Counted from the stretch's first letter, positions 12,801 to 25,401 are shown. The stretch: DNA of 64,000 bases from Callaeas wilsoni (GCA_013398955.1 VWPU01012696.1:186001-250000); one strand, 5' to 3'. A program made the numbers and translations. The notes: generated from the sequence alone by a model not told the origin.

Positions 12801-14544
12801 CAGCCATACCAGGATCACAAAGTAGCATCCTGACCACGAAGCTGAACCAGAACACTCCTTAGGAGACACAGAACTACTACAGCCTGTACACAAGTTTTAG
12901 CATTCCAGACCCTGAGCAAGGTTTTGCACTCTATGAAAGAGCCTTTCCAAGCAAAGGTTCTCTGGTGAGCAAACAGAATTAAATGCAATTGTTAATTAGC
13001 AAATAGTAAATACTTTAATTAATAATTATTCATTCTTAGATCTTTACTGTGAAAACATGTCTTAGGTAAACTACAGTTAGCTAATTTAAACTTGATTTAA
13101 TGAGAGGTCAAAGAGGTCTGTGTGTACCAGAGGTCATAATCCACTGCCTCAAGTAAGCCATCAACACTGTTTCAGTATCTGTGTGTAGACAGACCAAGTG
13201 TGGAATGGTACCAGCATCCTGTGGTAGCTGTACAATCTGCATTCTCAGGAGCCATTAGCATCACTTCCAGAGGTTCATAGAAGGCACAGCAGCTACTCAC
13301 CCTTATGTGCTTATTTTGGTACATCTTCCAGGAAAATTTAGGTGCAGTTTTGCATGAAGAAGAATATTTCTACAAAACTTAACACTACCAAAAGCTGTGG
13401 CTTATTCTCTAGTTTTACTCTTGACTTAAAGATAGCATTTTTCCTGTACATCATGGTGTGTTATTTCTATGCCTTACAAATATGATGTTCAGCTGTGGAT
13501 AGCATTTTTTGCATTTTGCCTTCAGGTCAGTAGAGCTGTTAGAGATTTAGAGGGTCACAGCAATGCTTGCTAAATGACAGTGCTGCAATCTGCCTTTTTA
13601 CATTCTTGAAGAGGAAAAAAAATCACCTATTGCAAATGCAGTAGCCAGTATTCCTTGGTAATAAATCAGGTGACATGAAATCTCGGCATATACATAAAAT
13701 AAGGCTTTGGTATTTCAATAGGTAAATTTCTAATCCATTTCAGGATCCCATTGTTTGAATAATGACTAGGCTTCTGGAAAAATATATCCTGACTAATTAG
13801 GAGTGTTACTTGTATTTGTTGCTGCATTTTTGTATGACTGCTCTCCAAACTGTAGTGCTATAAAACAATCAATTCCGTAAAGCAGGCCAGGCTTCTTCTA
13901 AAAGTATGTACTACACCAAAACTTTAGTCTATCCAAGTATCTCCAGAAATGCTATGTTCTTGTAATTTACAAGTGTCTCCAGAAATGTTATGTTCTTGTT
14001 GATTATGTTAGTGGCTGATGGTTTATGTTGGCCATGATTTCAGTTTTGCTGTCATCTGGCTGTATTCTTCCTGAAGACAGAAGGGATTTCATGTGATTAG
14101 CTTAGATTTCTGCAGGCTGGATGATATCTTGATTGAACTTCACATAGTCTGTTTGGGTCCTTGCCATCAATTGCATTTCCAGTTGTGTTCTGTCTGAGTT
14201 GATGCAGGTTTTATGATACCATCAACCCTTTAATAACAGTCCCTCCGAAAGTTATTGCTTTTTTGCTGAAACTTTTCATTAACTGGCCCTAATGGAAAAT
14301 ATAGACAAAAATGTTTACAGCACCTTGGTGCATACTTGAGAAATATATCTTGCTGTAACCAAATTGAATATATCTGACTTTCTTATCCATAACAATATTT
14401 TTAACCGCTTTTTTGGCTCCAAATGTATGTCAATCCAGAAACAAAAATGTTCCAACTCATTATAGCCTTGATTAAACTGATGGAATCCAGAAAATGCTAA
14501 AATACGTAATCTCTCTAATCATAAATACCCCTAAAAAGTAACAC
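9862..14544. other. AT-rich sequence without a recognisable gene
   Basis: Frames of up to 117 codons are open on the minus strand at 11,305-11,808 in three overlapping registers. Such overlap is what AT-rich random sequence can give, and no motif is visible. A short AAT/TTA-rich patch lies at about 10,346-10,375 and a 36-bp tandem duplication at 13,935-14,006 (listed separately). Nothing else is recognised. Confidence 0.55.
13935..14006 (+). repeat. 36-bp tandem duplication
   Basis: Two adjacent copies start with aagtatctccagaaatgcta and aagtgtctccagaaatgtta and both run on to atgttcttgt. The period is 36 bp with a few mismatches. Confidence 0.8.
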
Positions 14545-15320
14545 TAATAATACACCCTAATGCCTAAACAAAATAAAACAGGAGCCCTGATCTTTAACCC
14601 TTACCCTAATCCTAAAATTAAACGAAATCCTAAACATAAACCCAAAACCTTAATTCTAACCCAAATTTTAAACCTAGCCTCAATCTCACCCACCAACCTA
14701 AGACTAACCTCACTCAAACACAAAATCCAAATTTTAAGCACAACCCTAATCCTGAACCCTAAAGCCAAACTCAATCAGAACACTATCTAAATCTGAATAA
14801 TACGAGTGATTCGTAATGCCAACCTTAAATGTCCCTCTTTGAAGAGCTGGAGTAACCCTGACCCTGAACTCTAAACATAAAGCCAAACCATAATCCAAAT
14901 TGTTATGTGCAAGCACAGACATAATTTCTAAAACTAATCCTAACCCAAATGCTAGTTCTGCTCTGCCCAAACTTACAATTATAATTTCAAGCCCTAATGC
15001 TAAACCTGGCAATAATCTTTGGCCACCCTGTTACCTTCAGCCCAGCAATAAATCAAATCCTCGGCTTGATGTGAAGCATTAACACAAAAACAAGCTTAAA
15101 CTGAATCCTAACTCTAATGCTATCCACAAGATTAGATTTAGAGATTTGGTGTTACAGCATGAATGTGGAGCTGGGTGTTAGAGATTAGGGATTTGGTTCT
15201 GGTTTGGGATTAGGGCTCTAATTATGGGTTGATTTTTTTCTAAGGATATGGTTTATAATGAGGTTAGTCACTGGAGTTTGTGATAGGGTCTGGGGCTTGT
15301 GATTGGGGTTAGAAGCTGAA
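14545..15320. repeat. Degenerate telomere-like repeat block with a strand switch
   Basis: From about 14,550 to 15,127 the + strand is full of imperfect CCCTAA-type units (accctaat, aatcctaaa, taacccaaa, accctgaccctgaact, agccctaatgctaa). From about 15,130 to 15,320 the same strand switches to the complementary G-rich form (gattaga, gtgttagagattaggga, gggattagggct, atagggtctgggg, ggggttaga). The units vary in length and sequence, so this is an eroded interstitial array and not an active telomere. The + strand order is C-rich then G-rich, the opposite of the TTAGGG-CCCTAA order left by end-to-end telomere fusion. Reading frames here are artefacts of the repeat. Confidence 0.8.
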
Positions 15321-18300
15321 GTGAAGTTTGCCATTTCAGAGTGTTTTTCCATGGCATGGGGAATGTCAGAAGAATAAATTTTAAATTGAAATGTAAATAG
15401 AATATTCAAAGAAAAAAAAAGGTAGTGATTACATATTTCTGGCTCAGAACGTTTTTCGCTCAGGCATTCCTTAAAAACTGTAGTGTAAAATAGTTGAGCA
15501 AGTAAGCCAGGCTCATAATCTCTCACATAAAATGTCCAGAAAACCAGAATACAGTGTTAATTTTTAATCATATTAGTGGGATCAAGTAAGTACAGACCAA
15601 TATATTTGATGTATTTGATGTATTTACACAGTAATATTACTGGCAATCATGATAAAAAGATAAAGAAGTCATAGGTAGATACTGGGCACTGGAGAAGTCT
15701 AGAAAGGTTTTGTAGTGTTAAATTATGTATAATGTATCTCTAAAAAAAACATGTGAAGAGTTAGAGATGGTAGACATAAAATTCACAAAGTCTATGTAGA
15801 CTCACAAAGCTTATTCAAAAAGTTGCTCACCAAATGCTCTTCAAAAAATTTATTCTATGATGGGATAAGAAGCATTCTATGATGGGATATTCACACAACA
15901 GAATAACAATTAAAAGGTTGGAACCAATTATCCGCTTTCAGAATATACGGAAGCTGCAAGTGGAGTATACTCGGCATCACCATATTGATGCATATTAAAA
16001 TGACAGAGTTTGATACCTGATATTTGGGATTTTAAAGATGACAAATGAATGTGCAGGAAGATCTTATGAGACTGATACAGAAGAGTGAAGGAGCAAAATA
16101 ATATTCAGTGTAAAATGGATGCAAAAGGACAGAGAAAAAACCAACTTTAACATTCTATGCAGTGTGATTGACTCTGCATGCATGCTGAGTGGTAATTGAT
16201 AACTGGGACTTAAAAAAAGCTCTTCAAAGCATTTCAGAAAAAACAATAGCAAATAGACTACCACTACACTCTGCTCTGAAAGTAAAATAACACAGAGCAG
16301 AAACTTGGAGTAGTCTGTGTAGTTCCAATACGTCTCTGACAAAAGAGGATGGAGTATATTTAGAAAACAAAAGAGTGAGAAGGGTAACCAAACAACTGAA
16401 ATTGTTTCAGTACAAAACTGAATTAAATAGACTACTACTCCTCAGTTTTGTAAGAGAGCAGGGTTGTGAGCATCTGTTCAGTGTCTCTTCAAATACAGGA
16501 ACAAGGTGATACCAAATACGACTAGATTAAAAAGTAACATAAAAAATATAATGTATAGTTAAACTCAGGAAACACTTTCCTGTTCAGTGTTGTGGTAAAG
16601 TTGACAAGAGTTCACTAGATGGATGGCTGATACAGTGAAGAAAAGCTGATTGCATTAAGAAATGCAGAGATATCTCTAACTCAAGAATCTTAATTGACCA
16701 GGAGAATTTCTGCAGTATAACAAAATATTTTCACTTGTGTATCTGTGGTCACTGGCCACGGTAGGAGATAAGATTCCAGCCTAATTATACACTTTGATTT
16801 ATCTTGAGGTAACACTTCTAAAACTTCAGTTTGATAGAATGGATAAGGAACCAGGCCAGAGTGGATGGATAAAAAAGGAAAAACATAAATATATCAAAGC
16901 AAAAGCAGAATGAAAAATAGGTCAGATCACAGAATGGAGAATAGAGAGCAGTGATGCAGAAAAAAAGTGGAATAAAACACAGAAAACAATACAATCATCT
17001 TTCAACATGCATGATCTCTGACTGGAACCAATATAGAGAAGAACTGCTGGGATAAATAGGAGAATAGAAGCAGGTATTACAGGAAAAGGCAAAAAAAAAT
17101 TTAAAATTTGCAGATCCACCAATCTGACTGAAAATTGAATAGAGCTATGACTGTTCTACACAAATAAGTTTACCTACATCAGGAGCATAAGCTGAAGGAC
17201 AACATTGTGAAAATGAAAAGGTGTAAGTCGGCCACGTTGGAATAGCTGCTGCTATTTCCAAAATTGTGAAAAAATACTGCAAGGTGTCAAAACAGGAGAC
17301 TGGGATCTGTGAACTCATAGTCCATTACAGTTCTAGGTCATATGTTTGAAATGCCAGCAAAAAGTTTAAAGGAAAAAAATGTCAAACTTCTCTCAGTTTT
17401 TTTGTTTGTTTGTTTGTTTGTTTTTTTCTAGGATGGGTTTAAGCATCTCTCTACCACATAAAAAGTAGATTCACACAGTGTAGATCTTGCAGAGACCATT
17501 TAATTACCTAGTTTGGTGTCCAGTAATAACAGGCTATTACATTCCCTTCAGCTAACTCCCTCTTGAGTGCAATAAACTTTATTTGCTCAAAACACATTTT
17601 CTAGGTAGGTATCTGAGTTCAGTTCAAGGAACTCAAAAGAGTGAGAGTGCACCACTTTTCATAATTTGTGCCTTTGGATGACCATGTGCACAGTTAAACT
17701 TATTTATGGAATATTTCTAATTTGAACTTCTTTGCCTTTAGGTTTTTACTGTACTATTCTCCATGAGGTTAAAAATCGTCTTGGGAACTAGTATTTTCTG
17801 CCTGTTCAAGTATTTGTATAATACAACCAAGTAACTCAAATCTGGAAAAGATGAAAAAGCCTGAGCTAAGTCATTTGTTGTAAATTATTTCTGCTAACCC
17901 ACAAATACTGCTTGTGTATCTCTTTTAATTTTTACTATTTTTTCAGCAATCTTCTTGAAATATGGATAGTAGATTCATTTGTACAAGCCTTCTTTGCTGG
18001 GGTTTGTATTTTGGAATGACAGGTACTTCAAATACAGATATATTGAAAAGTTATGTATTATTAATCTACAAAATTTGGCAAAAATTCTTATATCAATGTA
18101 TCCTTGTTATATGTGCCTGTTTTCCTGGCTCAGTGAATGATGATTTTTGGAGAAAACACTGAAAAGATGAGGAGAATTGCTCTGAATCATTAATGAAGTA
18201 CATTTACCTGTGGAAATTTCCACATTCATGAGGCTGAAGAAAATGTGTCCAATGAGAGGACACATACAGGACATAGATATCACCAACAAAGCAAAGTCTA

Positions 18301-18803
18301 TGATGAAGACCTGACAAACCTGTATTAGCATCAGGGTCCAATATTCTACCGAATCTGTATTAGCTCTTCCATACATTGAGAACTGAAAGTTTAATATTGA
18401 ATTTACTGATTCGAATCTCTTTTGACATTACATGGAAATTTGATTTTTCAAGGTGGTACAGAAACATACTTGGATCACAAGTACAAATAATCAGAGTATA
18501 CAGCTGGAATAAACAGTTGAATCACAGTACTAACATAATTCATAATGAGCATACAATAATATGCTCACTGTCCTCAGCTACTGGCAAGATATGTATGACA
18601 AGAATCCAGATCATGTCTGTCACCCTCATCAAAGTCTTTTTTGTCTGTTGTTCAGTTTTTATACTTGGTGTTGTTCACACTCTGTATTGAGTACCTTATT
18701 AAAAGTTGTGTGACTATTTCTGCTCTTTTTATTAACCAAGGGACAGAAAAGTAGTTGCTCTATTCAGATGGTACTATTGGTTGTTTTACACAACTGGTAC
18801 AGC
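15321..18803. other. AT-rich sequence without a recognisable gene
   Basis: Contains a 22-bp direct duplication of attctatgatgggata at 15,852 and 15,874, and a (TTTG)n tract (listed separately). A signal-peptide-like frame at 17,962 is treated under rejected observations. Nothing else is supported. Confidence 0.55.
17396..17427 (+). repeat. (TTTG)n microsatellite
   Basis: About five tandem TTTG units flanked by T-runs. Confidence 0.9.
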
Positions 18804-18844
18804 CAGCTGATCTACTCCACCAATCAGGTGGAGTAGATCAGCTG
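18804..18844. repeat. Perfect 18-bp inverted repeat (hairpin), 5-nt loop
   Basis: The left arm cagctgatctactccacc (18,804-18,821) and the right arm ggtggagtagatcagctg (18,827-18,844) are exact reverse complements around the loop aatca. A third copy of cagctgatc follows at 18,853-18,861, directly at the 3' end of the neighbouring SINE. The stem is short for a microRNA precursor and has no T-run after it. It may be a duplication product made during SINE insertion. Confidence 0.92.
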
Positions 18845-18858
18845 CCACCAGGCAGCTG

Positions 18859-19000
18859 ATCACAGATCGCAGAATACTCTGAGTTGGAAGGAACACACGA
18901 GGATCAAGTCCGGCTCTTAAGTGAATGGCCCACACAGGGGTTGAACCCACAACCTTGGCACTATTAGCATCATGCTCTGACCAACTGAGCAAATCCACTC
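18859..19000 (-). mobile_element. tRNA-Ile/CR1 composite SINE, TguSINE1 type
   Basis: Read on the minus strand, the head resembles tRNA-Ile. There is a D-arm segment gctcagttggtcagagc, an anticodon loop ctaatag with anticodon AAT (complement of 18,963-18,965), a T-arm ggttgtgggttcaaccc, and an end gtgtgggcca. A CR1-like tail follows: gagccggacttgatcctcgtg, ttccttccaactcagagta, ttctgcgatctgtg. A tRNA-Ile head joined to a CR1 tail is the structure reported for zebra-finch TguSINE1, which is thought to be moved by CR1 proteins. Box A and box B (the ggttcaaccc region) are still recognisable, but several stem pairs are broken. This is a SINE and not a working tRNA gene. Confidence 0.88.
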
Positions 19001-19639
19001 AACTGATGTAGCCATTTTTACAGAAGAAAGACAACCATCCAGTCCTCACTGTGCTGGGCTCAGCTTTCTTTGCAGCAGCCATGATGATCCCCTACATCCC
19101 TCTCTGAACTTCATGGGCATGTCACCATCCAAATCTCCTGTGAGCCTTCTGACATCGTTGTGGGTCATTGGTCAGTCACAGCCAGATAGTCTCTGGACAA
19201 ATTGTAAGGGTAGGAACATAGGAACTGCCCTTTTAAAAATATTGCTTTCTGCTACACGACCTGCATTTGCATCCCAAAACTTAGCCATCACTAATTAAAT
19301 CATTGCTTAAAAAGAGGTGAATTGCATTTTCAGATGAAAACTTGGACCTGAGGTGATGGCAGATGGGCTGAAGTCATAATGCTGGTCTTGTGGGACATGA
19401 ACATTAATTCAATCAAGATAGGTAAAGTTAGAAGTTTACCTAAGGCGGCCTTGAGTCCAAAGTAAATCTTTTATATTTGTGCCATGCAGAGTAAGTCATC
19501 TCAGTGTTCCTTCCTCATGCAACCAAGGATTTTGTTATCCTTAAATGGCCACATTACAACGTGGGAGCTAATAGTGAGTTGCCCATCAGTTGTGCCCTTT
19601 AAATTGTTTTCAATGACATTGCTTTCCAAGGTACCATCT
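19001..19639. other. Spacer between the two opposed SINEs
   Basis: Mixed composition, with short frames only. Nothing recognised apart from the flanking SINEs. Confidence 0.6.
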
Positions 19640-19788
19640 TCCATTTTAGCTCAGTCAGTCAAAGCATGGCACTAAAAACACCAGGGCTGTGGGTTCAGTC
19701 CCTGTATGGACCACCTACTTAGGAGCTGGATTCAATGATCCTTCTGGGACCCTTCCAACTCAGGCTATTCTGTCATTTCTGTGATTTG
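19640..19788 (+). mobile_element. tRNA-Ile/CR1 composite SINE, TguSINE1 type
   Basis: The + strand shows tagctcagtcagtcaaagca, an anticodon loop ctaaaaa in which the Ile anticodon AAT has become AAA (19,674-19,676), gggctgtgggttcagtccc and gtatggacca. The CR1-like tail follows: ggagctggattcaatgatcc, ttctgggacccttccaactc, then attctgtcatttctgtgatt. It has the same composite structure as the SINE at 18.9 kb but the opposite orientation. Mutations in the anticodon loop and stems show it is a retroposed copy. Confidence 0.88.
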
Positions 19789-22700
19789 TTCAGACAGCCT
19801 TAATGATCGTTTTGGTTATCTTAAAAGATACATAGGGTAATTCAAATTTTTCTATCTGGAAAGCTCCTTCCCAATACACCCTCTGACGAAAGATAAATAT
19901 TGCACTCCAGGATAGCTACTCTGTCTGTCATGGCAGGGGCCATCGAGGAGCACTTGGTGTCACCTAACTCAGCCATGAGGAGCTCTAATGCTCTTGAAAG
20001 CTGCACCAAATTGTGCCAGATTGTGATTCCACAATCCAGTGGATCAAAGGGACACGTGTCTTTCTCTGCTAACAGGCAATTTGAGCCTATATGTAAAATT
20101 TGCTGTGTCCTAGAAATTAATGTCATAATAGCCAAGACTGGTACAAACAGGCAAGACAGAAAAGATTTGACTACTGGAGGTGGCTCTGGTTTGAAAGTTA
20201 TAAACAAAGCAGTGAGAAGCTGAAGAGGAAAGTTTTAGGATAACTGAAAAAAAAAAAAACCTCAAAATGTATATTTTTACATTATAGAACTGCTGACAAT
20301 GAAACAATCTGAAAGAATGGTAAAAATTTCTTCACCAACAGAAGGTGGACAGGAGGTACTGGCAGATCACATTCCTGTGATTCCGTTCAATATATTCATG
20401 TAACACATGACTGTATTATATATAAACAGGAATACAATGAAAACCAGGTGTCTCCAAGTCTACAAAGCATATCAGATTTATAAAACATTACGAATATTTT
20501 TGCAGAACTTCACATTCCAATTTACCTGAATGTGTTACAGAGTTATTGCCAAAACATATGACTTTATTTTAAAGGGGTTTTTTTTCTTCATCTTGCAGCA
20601 GTTTTTATTTGTTGCTCAAATAAACTAAGAAAATCAAATAGGAAATATATGCTGAAAGATTGATAAAAACCTGTCTATGGAAGAATATCACATGCTAAAA
20701 TAGTATCAGAAACTCAGCCCAAGGAATGCTGAAACGTGTTTTTCTCTGAATACGTGACTATGGAAATAGATGTAATCCACATACCAGATGTTAAGTTAAA
20801 AAAAGAACAACAGCCTCCTTGAAGTGGATTCTATTTTTGCATCAGTAAATATTTGGGTTTTCTTTACTTGAATTGGGACAGATAGCTAAAAAACTTCTTA
20901 GACATAGTAAGCTTAAATATATAAATCAGTAAACTAGCATGCATACATACAAAACTTAGAAGTAAAATAGCAAGATTGCAATATAGTTGCATTTTAGTGT
21001 GCACCTTTAGGTGCTGTAGGAACATCAACATTTTACAAAGAAGTATGCAGCACATGGCTAACTCACTGAATACCAAATTTGCTGAATGGGAACTTGGCTA
21101 AAATTATCATATCAGACTCAAAAGGGTATTGCTGGTCTGTTGTGCAACAGCCTCCACAGAAAAAATGCAGTTTTTAATGATTTGTTTGATGTATTTAACA
21201 AGTAGGTAGAAATCTGCTCTTAGAGTCGGCAGATTTTAGAAAGCACAGCAATATTGAGCAGTCTGGATTGTTGAGAAAAAATCGGCAGTATCTCAACATT
21301 TCTAGGTGGAAATCACCATAGCAAGGTACAAAATCCAAAAGAAAGAAAAACAAAACAAGCCTAATCAGGATGTTCAGTCTTGTTGGGACCTCACTGGGAA
21401 TTACCGTGTCATCAAATGGAATTTTCAGGGTAGCTGGTTTTGTCTGGAGCTGGTGTAAGGCAGCAACTCAACAGCAATTAATTTCCAGCAAGGAAACTCT
21501 TCCCCTCTGTCTGGCCAGCAAAGACGTCTTTGGACATCTTGTTGTGATGATGACCATGCTCATGTTTAGCCTAACAGCTCTTTGCTCACAAATAGCTTTG
21601 CAGGGATTGGGGACCTAAAAGCCTCCTTTCCTTCTGCTTCTTTTCTCTGACTCGCCAGTAGCAAATTTATTGTGATAGGATCAAGCATTTATAGCTACAG
21701 TTCTTATTTTTTAGACGAGCTCCTGTTGGAAGCTGAAGTATGTTGGTAACTGCTGCACTGGGGAGGTGAGGAAGGTATAGAGTGATCATTATAATTTTCT
21801 TTAAGTTCTCTTCAAGAATTTGACTATACAGATATTGAGAACATTCCAAGGGAAATGCATTGCTGCAGGGACCCCCAAGGAAAACACAGGGCATTCAAGG
21901 ACCAGCACATTACGTAAAACCAGATTCTACAGGAAATGGGACAAGAGGATCAAAGTTATGGGTGGATTTCAAGTCTACCTTTGCCTTGTTCAACCGTAAT
22001 TCTGGGTGTCTTCAGGTTTCTGTGAAGCTCATAACTAGTATTGTCCAAAATCTAGTGTAGGAAGTCTTTCTGTCCTCCTTGTACTCCTTTAGATCATATG
22101 AAAATGCAATTTTTCTCCTCTTCACTGTCATAAATTTTCAGCTTACCACTTATAACTGTGTCTTGATAGTCTCATATCTCTGAGTGGCAGTAGATATGAA
22201 TCACATGAATCCATTCTATCCAGCTTTATGAACTTCTCAGAACCTGTGCCTGGTGCCAATTTGTGTCACTTTGGGTGACTGAACAGATGCAGGTAATGCA
22301 TTCCTGTCATCGCTGCAGTCGATTGTGTGCTGTTTGCACAAGCAGGACTCTTGTCCCTGTCACCTCTGTCATTGGATCAGGTTTCTTTCAAGACTCTAAG
22401 GCCCAAGGGTGTTAGTGGAAGTATTTCTTCCACATCTTAAGATTCTGCCTGATTAACCTCCATATACAGTCTGAATCCGATTCTATTGCATTGAGCTGTG
22501 CAAATATAGTTATGTTTAAATGAATAAAAAAAAACTCAGAAAGGCCATAAACCTTAGAAAAGAGTCCTGTTGGCTGCTTCTGCCTGGGACAGAACTCAGT
22601 CTAACAAACTACAGAAGCCAAATAGATAAAAGTGAAGAATAAATAGCTATGCACTAGGAAGCAAAATATTTAGGACCATTTGGTGACATTCTTTGAATAG

Positions 22701-24829
22701 AAATATAAGTGGAGGACAGAAAAAAAATAATGAAAGAAGCATGCATAAATGCTTTTACATTTCTTGATGCTTCATAAAAAATTTAAAGGCTGCTTCTTCT
22801 CTGTGTGAAATTAATATTATTTTTTGAGTTCTGATAATCCACTGGGAAGTGGTAGGGAAATATTTTGATGGTAGGGAAATAGTTTCTTTTACCTGAAATG
22901 AAATAGTTTTCTTTAATTCTGAACATGCTTTGATATGTAAAGCAGTCAGAAAAAAATTAATAAGCAAAATAATTTTAGATCAAATCAACTAAATATTTTG
23001 TGGTTTGATTTTTTTCCTTCATTGCATATGCTTATATACAAAGAAAGTTTCCATTCTTCCCTGGAAAACATACGATAATCTAGAATATATCAGAAATAAA
23101 TAGGCAAGGTAAATTGTATGTTTCAAAGGCACCAGGGTACTCGTTTGGGATGTTAAAGACCCAAATTCAAGCTGCTGTTTTGAATCAAGCAACTTTGCCC
23201 TTCTGTTGGCTGTGTGTTAGGCAGCACTCTAACCACAACTTTTTCTAAGACGAGCAGCTTTCTCTTTCAATAGAGATGTACGATATGCTTATATGAAGCA
23301 CTTCACAGTGCTAACAGGAAAGATAAATTGCAAAAAACAAAGGAGGAGAGGATATAAACAATTTGATTACTGACCACTGGCTCAGCTGCAGTAGAAAACT
23401 TACACTAATCCAAGCTCTTCTACCCAATGCATTTCAGAAGATATCTGTAAATGTTACCTAGAGTTTGAGAAAAAAAAATTCCCAGGAGAGCTTATGAAAA
23501 TTAGGCTTGTGCGGCATTGCTTTCTAGGTCTTGGTCACTAAACTGTTAAAAAAACCAAACCAAACAAAAAATACACCCTTCCCTTAAAAGAATAAAGATA
23601 GTATTTTAGTCATATTTGCAAAGAAAATACAATTATCATCACAAGCTGTGTTTCAAAGTTGAGAACAAAAATGGGAGTAAATGTTTGGGTAAAATTTCCA
23701 GTTAAACCTTAATCGTTAATAAGACAGGTTTCTAACAAACTGAGGAATTATTTTTTACCTTTATGTATTTCAAAATATGCATCAAACTGCCAAAAATTTA
23801 AGAGGCCAGTAACGCAACACCTATTTCCATATGGAAACTGGGCTCCTCACATTGAAGTGATACTTTCATCTGTTTTTCACATCATGCAATGATTTTTCAA
23901 ATAAAAGGCATACAAAATACTTAGGGAACAAATACCATTTCAGCAGAATAAAACCTACCAAAAAAATGCTCTAGAAACTGAAATGTTGCCATATGAGCAA
24001 CACCTAAGAAAATTCTCTGCCATAAACAGATAGCATAGAAAGACTAGAGAAAACTTTGTTATTTAATCAATTTTCAGGTCCTTGACCTCAACAATTTTTA
24101 TAATGATGTGGCATTAAATTACAACACTCCAATTACTTTCATTAGTCCACTCAACTACATAAATCATATGAGGACAATTAATTTTTAATTTCTTTTCAAA
24201 TTTACATTTCTTCTATGAGAATTATTTTTTTTAGCTTAAAACAATTTCTTGCAAGTGAAGGTGCTACTTGCGTTGTCTTAAATGAATAATTCAAGTTTCC
24301 TGTCTTATTCTCTTCTTTAACTGACCTTTGCCACACCTCTTTGTACACTGTACTTGATGTTTTTCTGCTAAGGAAAAAGATTAATAATTTGAAGGAGGTT
24401 GTCTTTTCCAGCTCAAGAAATCAGATTTTTTTGCTGAGTTAGTTTAATGTATGCTGAATTACAACTTTCACATGCTCACTGGAATCAAGACAAATGAACA
24501 GAAACATGTTCTGAACATTCATCATTTTTCTAGCAAGCTACAATCACATTAGAAACTGTTTGGTATGCATAGAGTGATTACAATTAATTTTTATATATTT
24601 GGTTAAGCTTAATAAGCCGTTTCTTCACAACATATTGTGACTACCTCTTAAATTAAGAACCATTTAAACATACTTACAAGACGGATGTCAAATATGAAAA
24701 GAGTAGACCTTTTATCTTTGTCTAGTAGTATCATCTACAGTAAGTTACAGAAAGGGCTTGTTTGCCCTTGAAAGCATGAGTGTCTCCTCCACTATGGGAC
24801 ACTGCACCATAATTCAGAACACCATTGGA
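19789..24829. other. AT-rich sequence without a recognisable gene
   Basis: At 19,842-20,223 both strands are open for more than 100 codons (121 on minus, 107 on plus), which is discussed as a finding. A somewhat richer-GC patch lies at 21,370-21,620. Neither resembles a known protein. The rest is A/T-rich with short random frames. Confidence 0.5.
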
Positions 24830-24975
24830 CCAACCATGGCATATCAAGGGCAACCCATTTCGGTGCCTAACCACTCTGTCTAATATCCAACCTAAACTTC
24901 CCCTGACGCAGCTTTGTGAGCTTCCCTCAGGACCTATCGCTGGTCACCAGAAAGAAGAGATCAGTGCCTAACCAT
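24830..24975 (-). mobile_element. CR1 LINE fragment, internal 3' part
   Basis: Read on the + strand, this carries reverse-complement CR1 landmarks in the expected order: caacccatttcggtgcctaa, ccactctgtctaatatccaa, cctaaacttcccctgacgca, a cttccctcaggacctatcgc block, and tggtcaccagaaagaagaga followed by tcagtgccta. The very 3' tip with the 8-bp repeat is absent. The copy is on the minus strand and truncated at both ends. Confidence 0.88.
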
Positions 24976-25338
24976 CAAGTGGCAGTTGCTCTAAAGTAAG
25001 GAGGCAGTATAGTGTATTCCCAGATGCTGCTGAAGTGTAAATTGTACTTTCTTAGGGTAATCACTGATTTGTATCACATTGTCTCTTTAACCAATGAAAA
25101 TAATATATTGTAAGGGAAAAGGGAGATAGAAATCAAAATGTGACTACTGTATAGTGTCTACATTGCTATGGTTGTACAGCACCAAGACCAATTACCTTCC
25201 TTTCTCCACCCACAATAGAGGGTGAGAACCCTCTGTTGTGATTTATAAAGCAGTTTACTAACTGATTGAAAAGAAAATGTTTACAAAATGTGAGACCGCA
25301 AATGAAAAAATACAGAAAATACTGGAATTCTCTTAATG

Positions 25339-25401
<63 letters not shown>

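Noticed and set aside
14560..15082. Open frames on both strands in the telomere-like block
   Set aside because: The repeat units lack stops in some registers, and composition explains the frames.
15852..15889. attctatga duplication as a CR1 terminal repeat
   Set aside because: The unit is 22 bp, not the 8-bp CR1 repeat, and no CR1 body adjoins it.
17962..18162. Frame starting MDSRFICTSLLCWGLYFGMT, like a secretory or T-cell-receptor V leader, followed by gt
   Set aside because: The downstream sequence contains no V-type or other domain, the frame turns to AT-rich noise, and no second exon was found. A chance hydrophobic start.
18859..19000. A functional tRNA-Ile gene on the minus strand
   Set aside because: Stem pairs are broken and a CR1 tail follows directly, so it is a SINE head. 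The same applies to 19,640-19,713, where the anticodon has become AAA.
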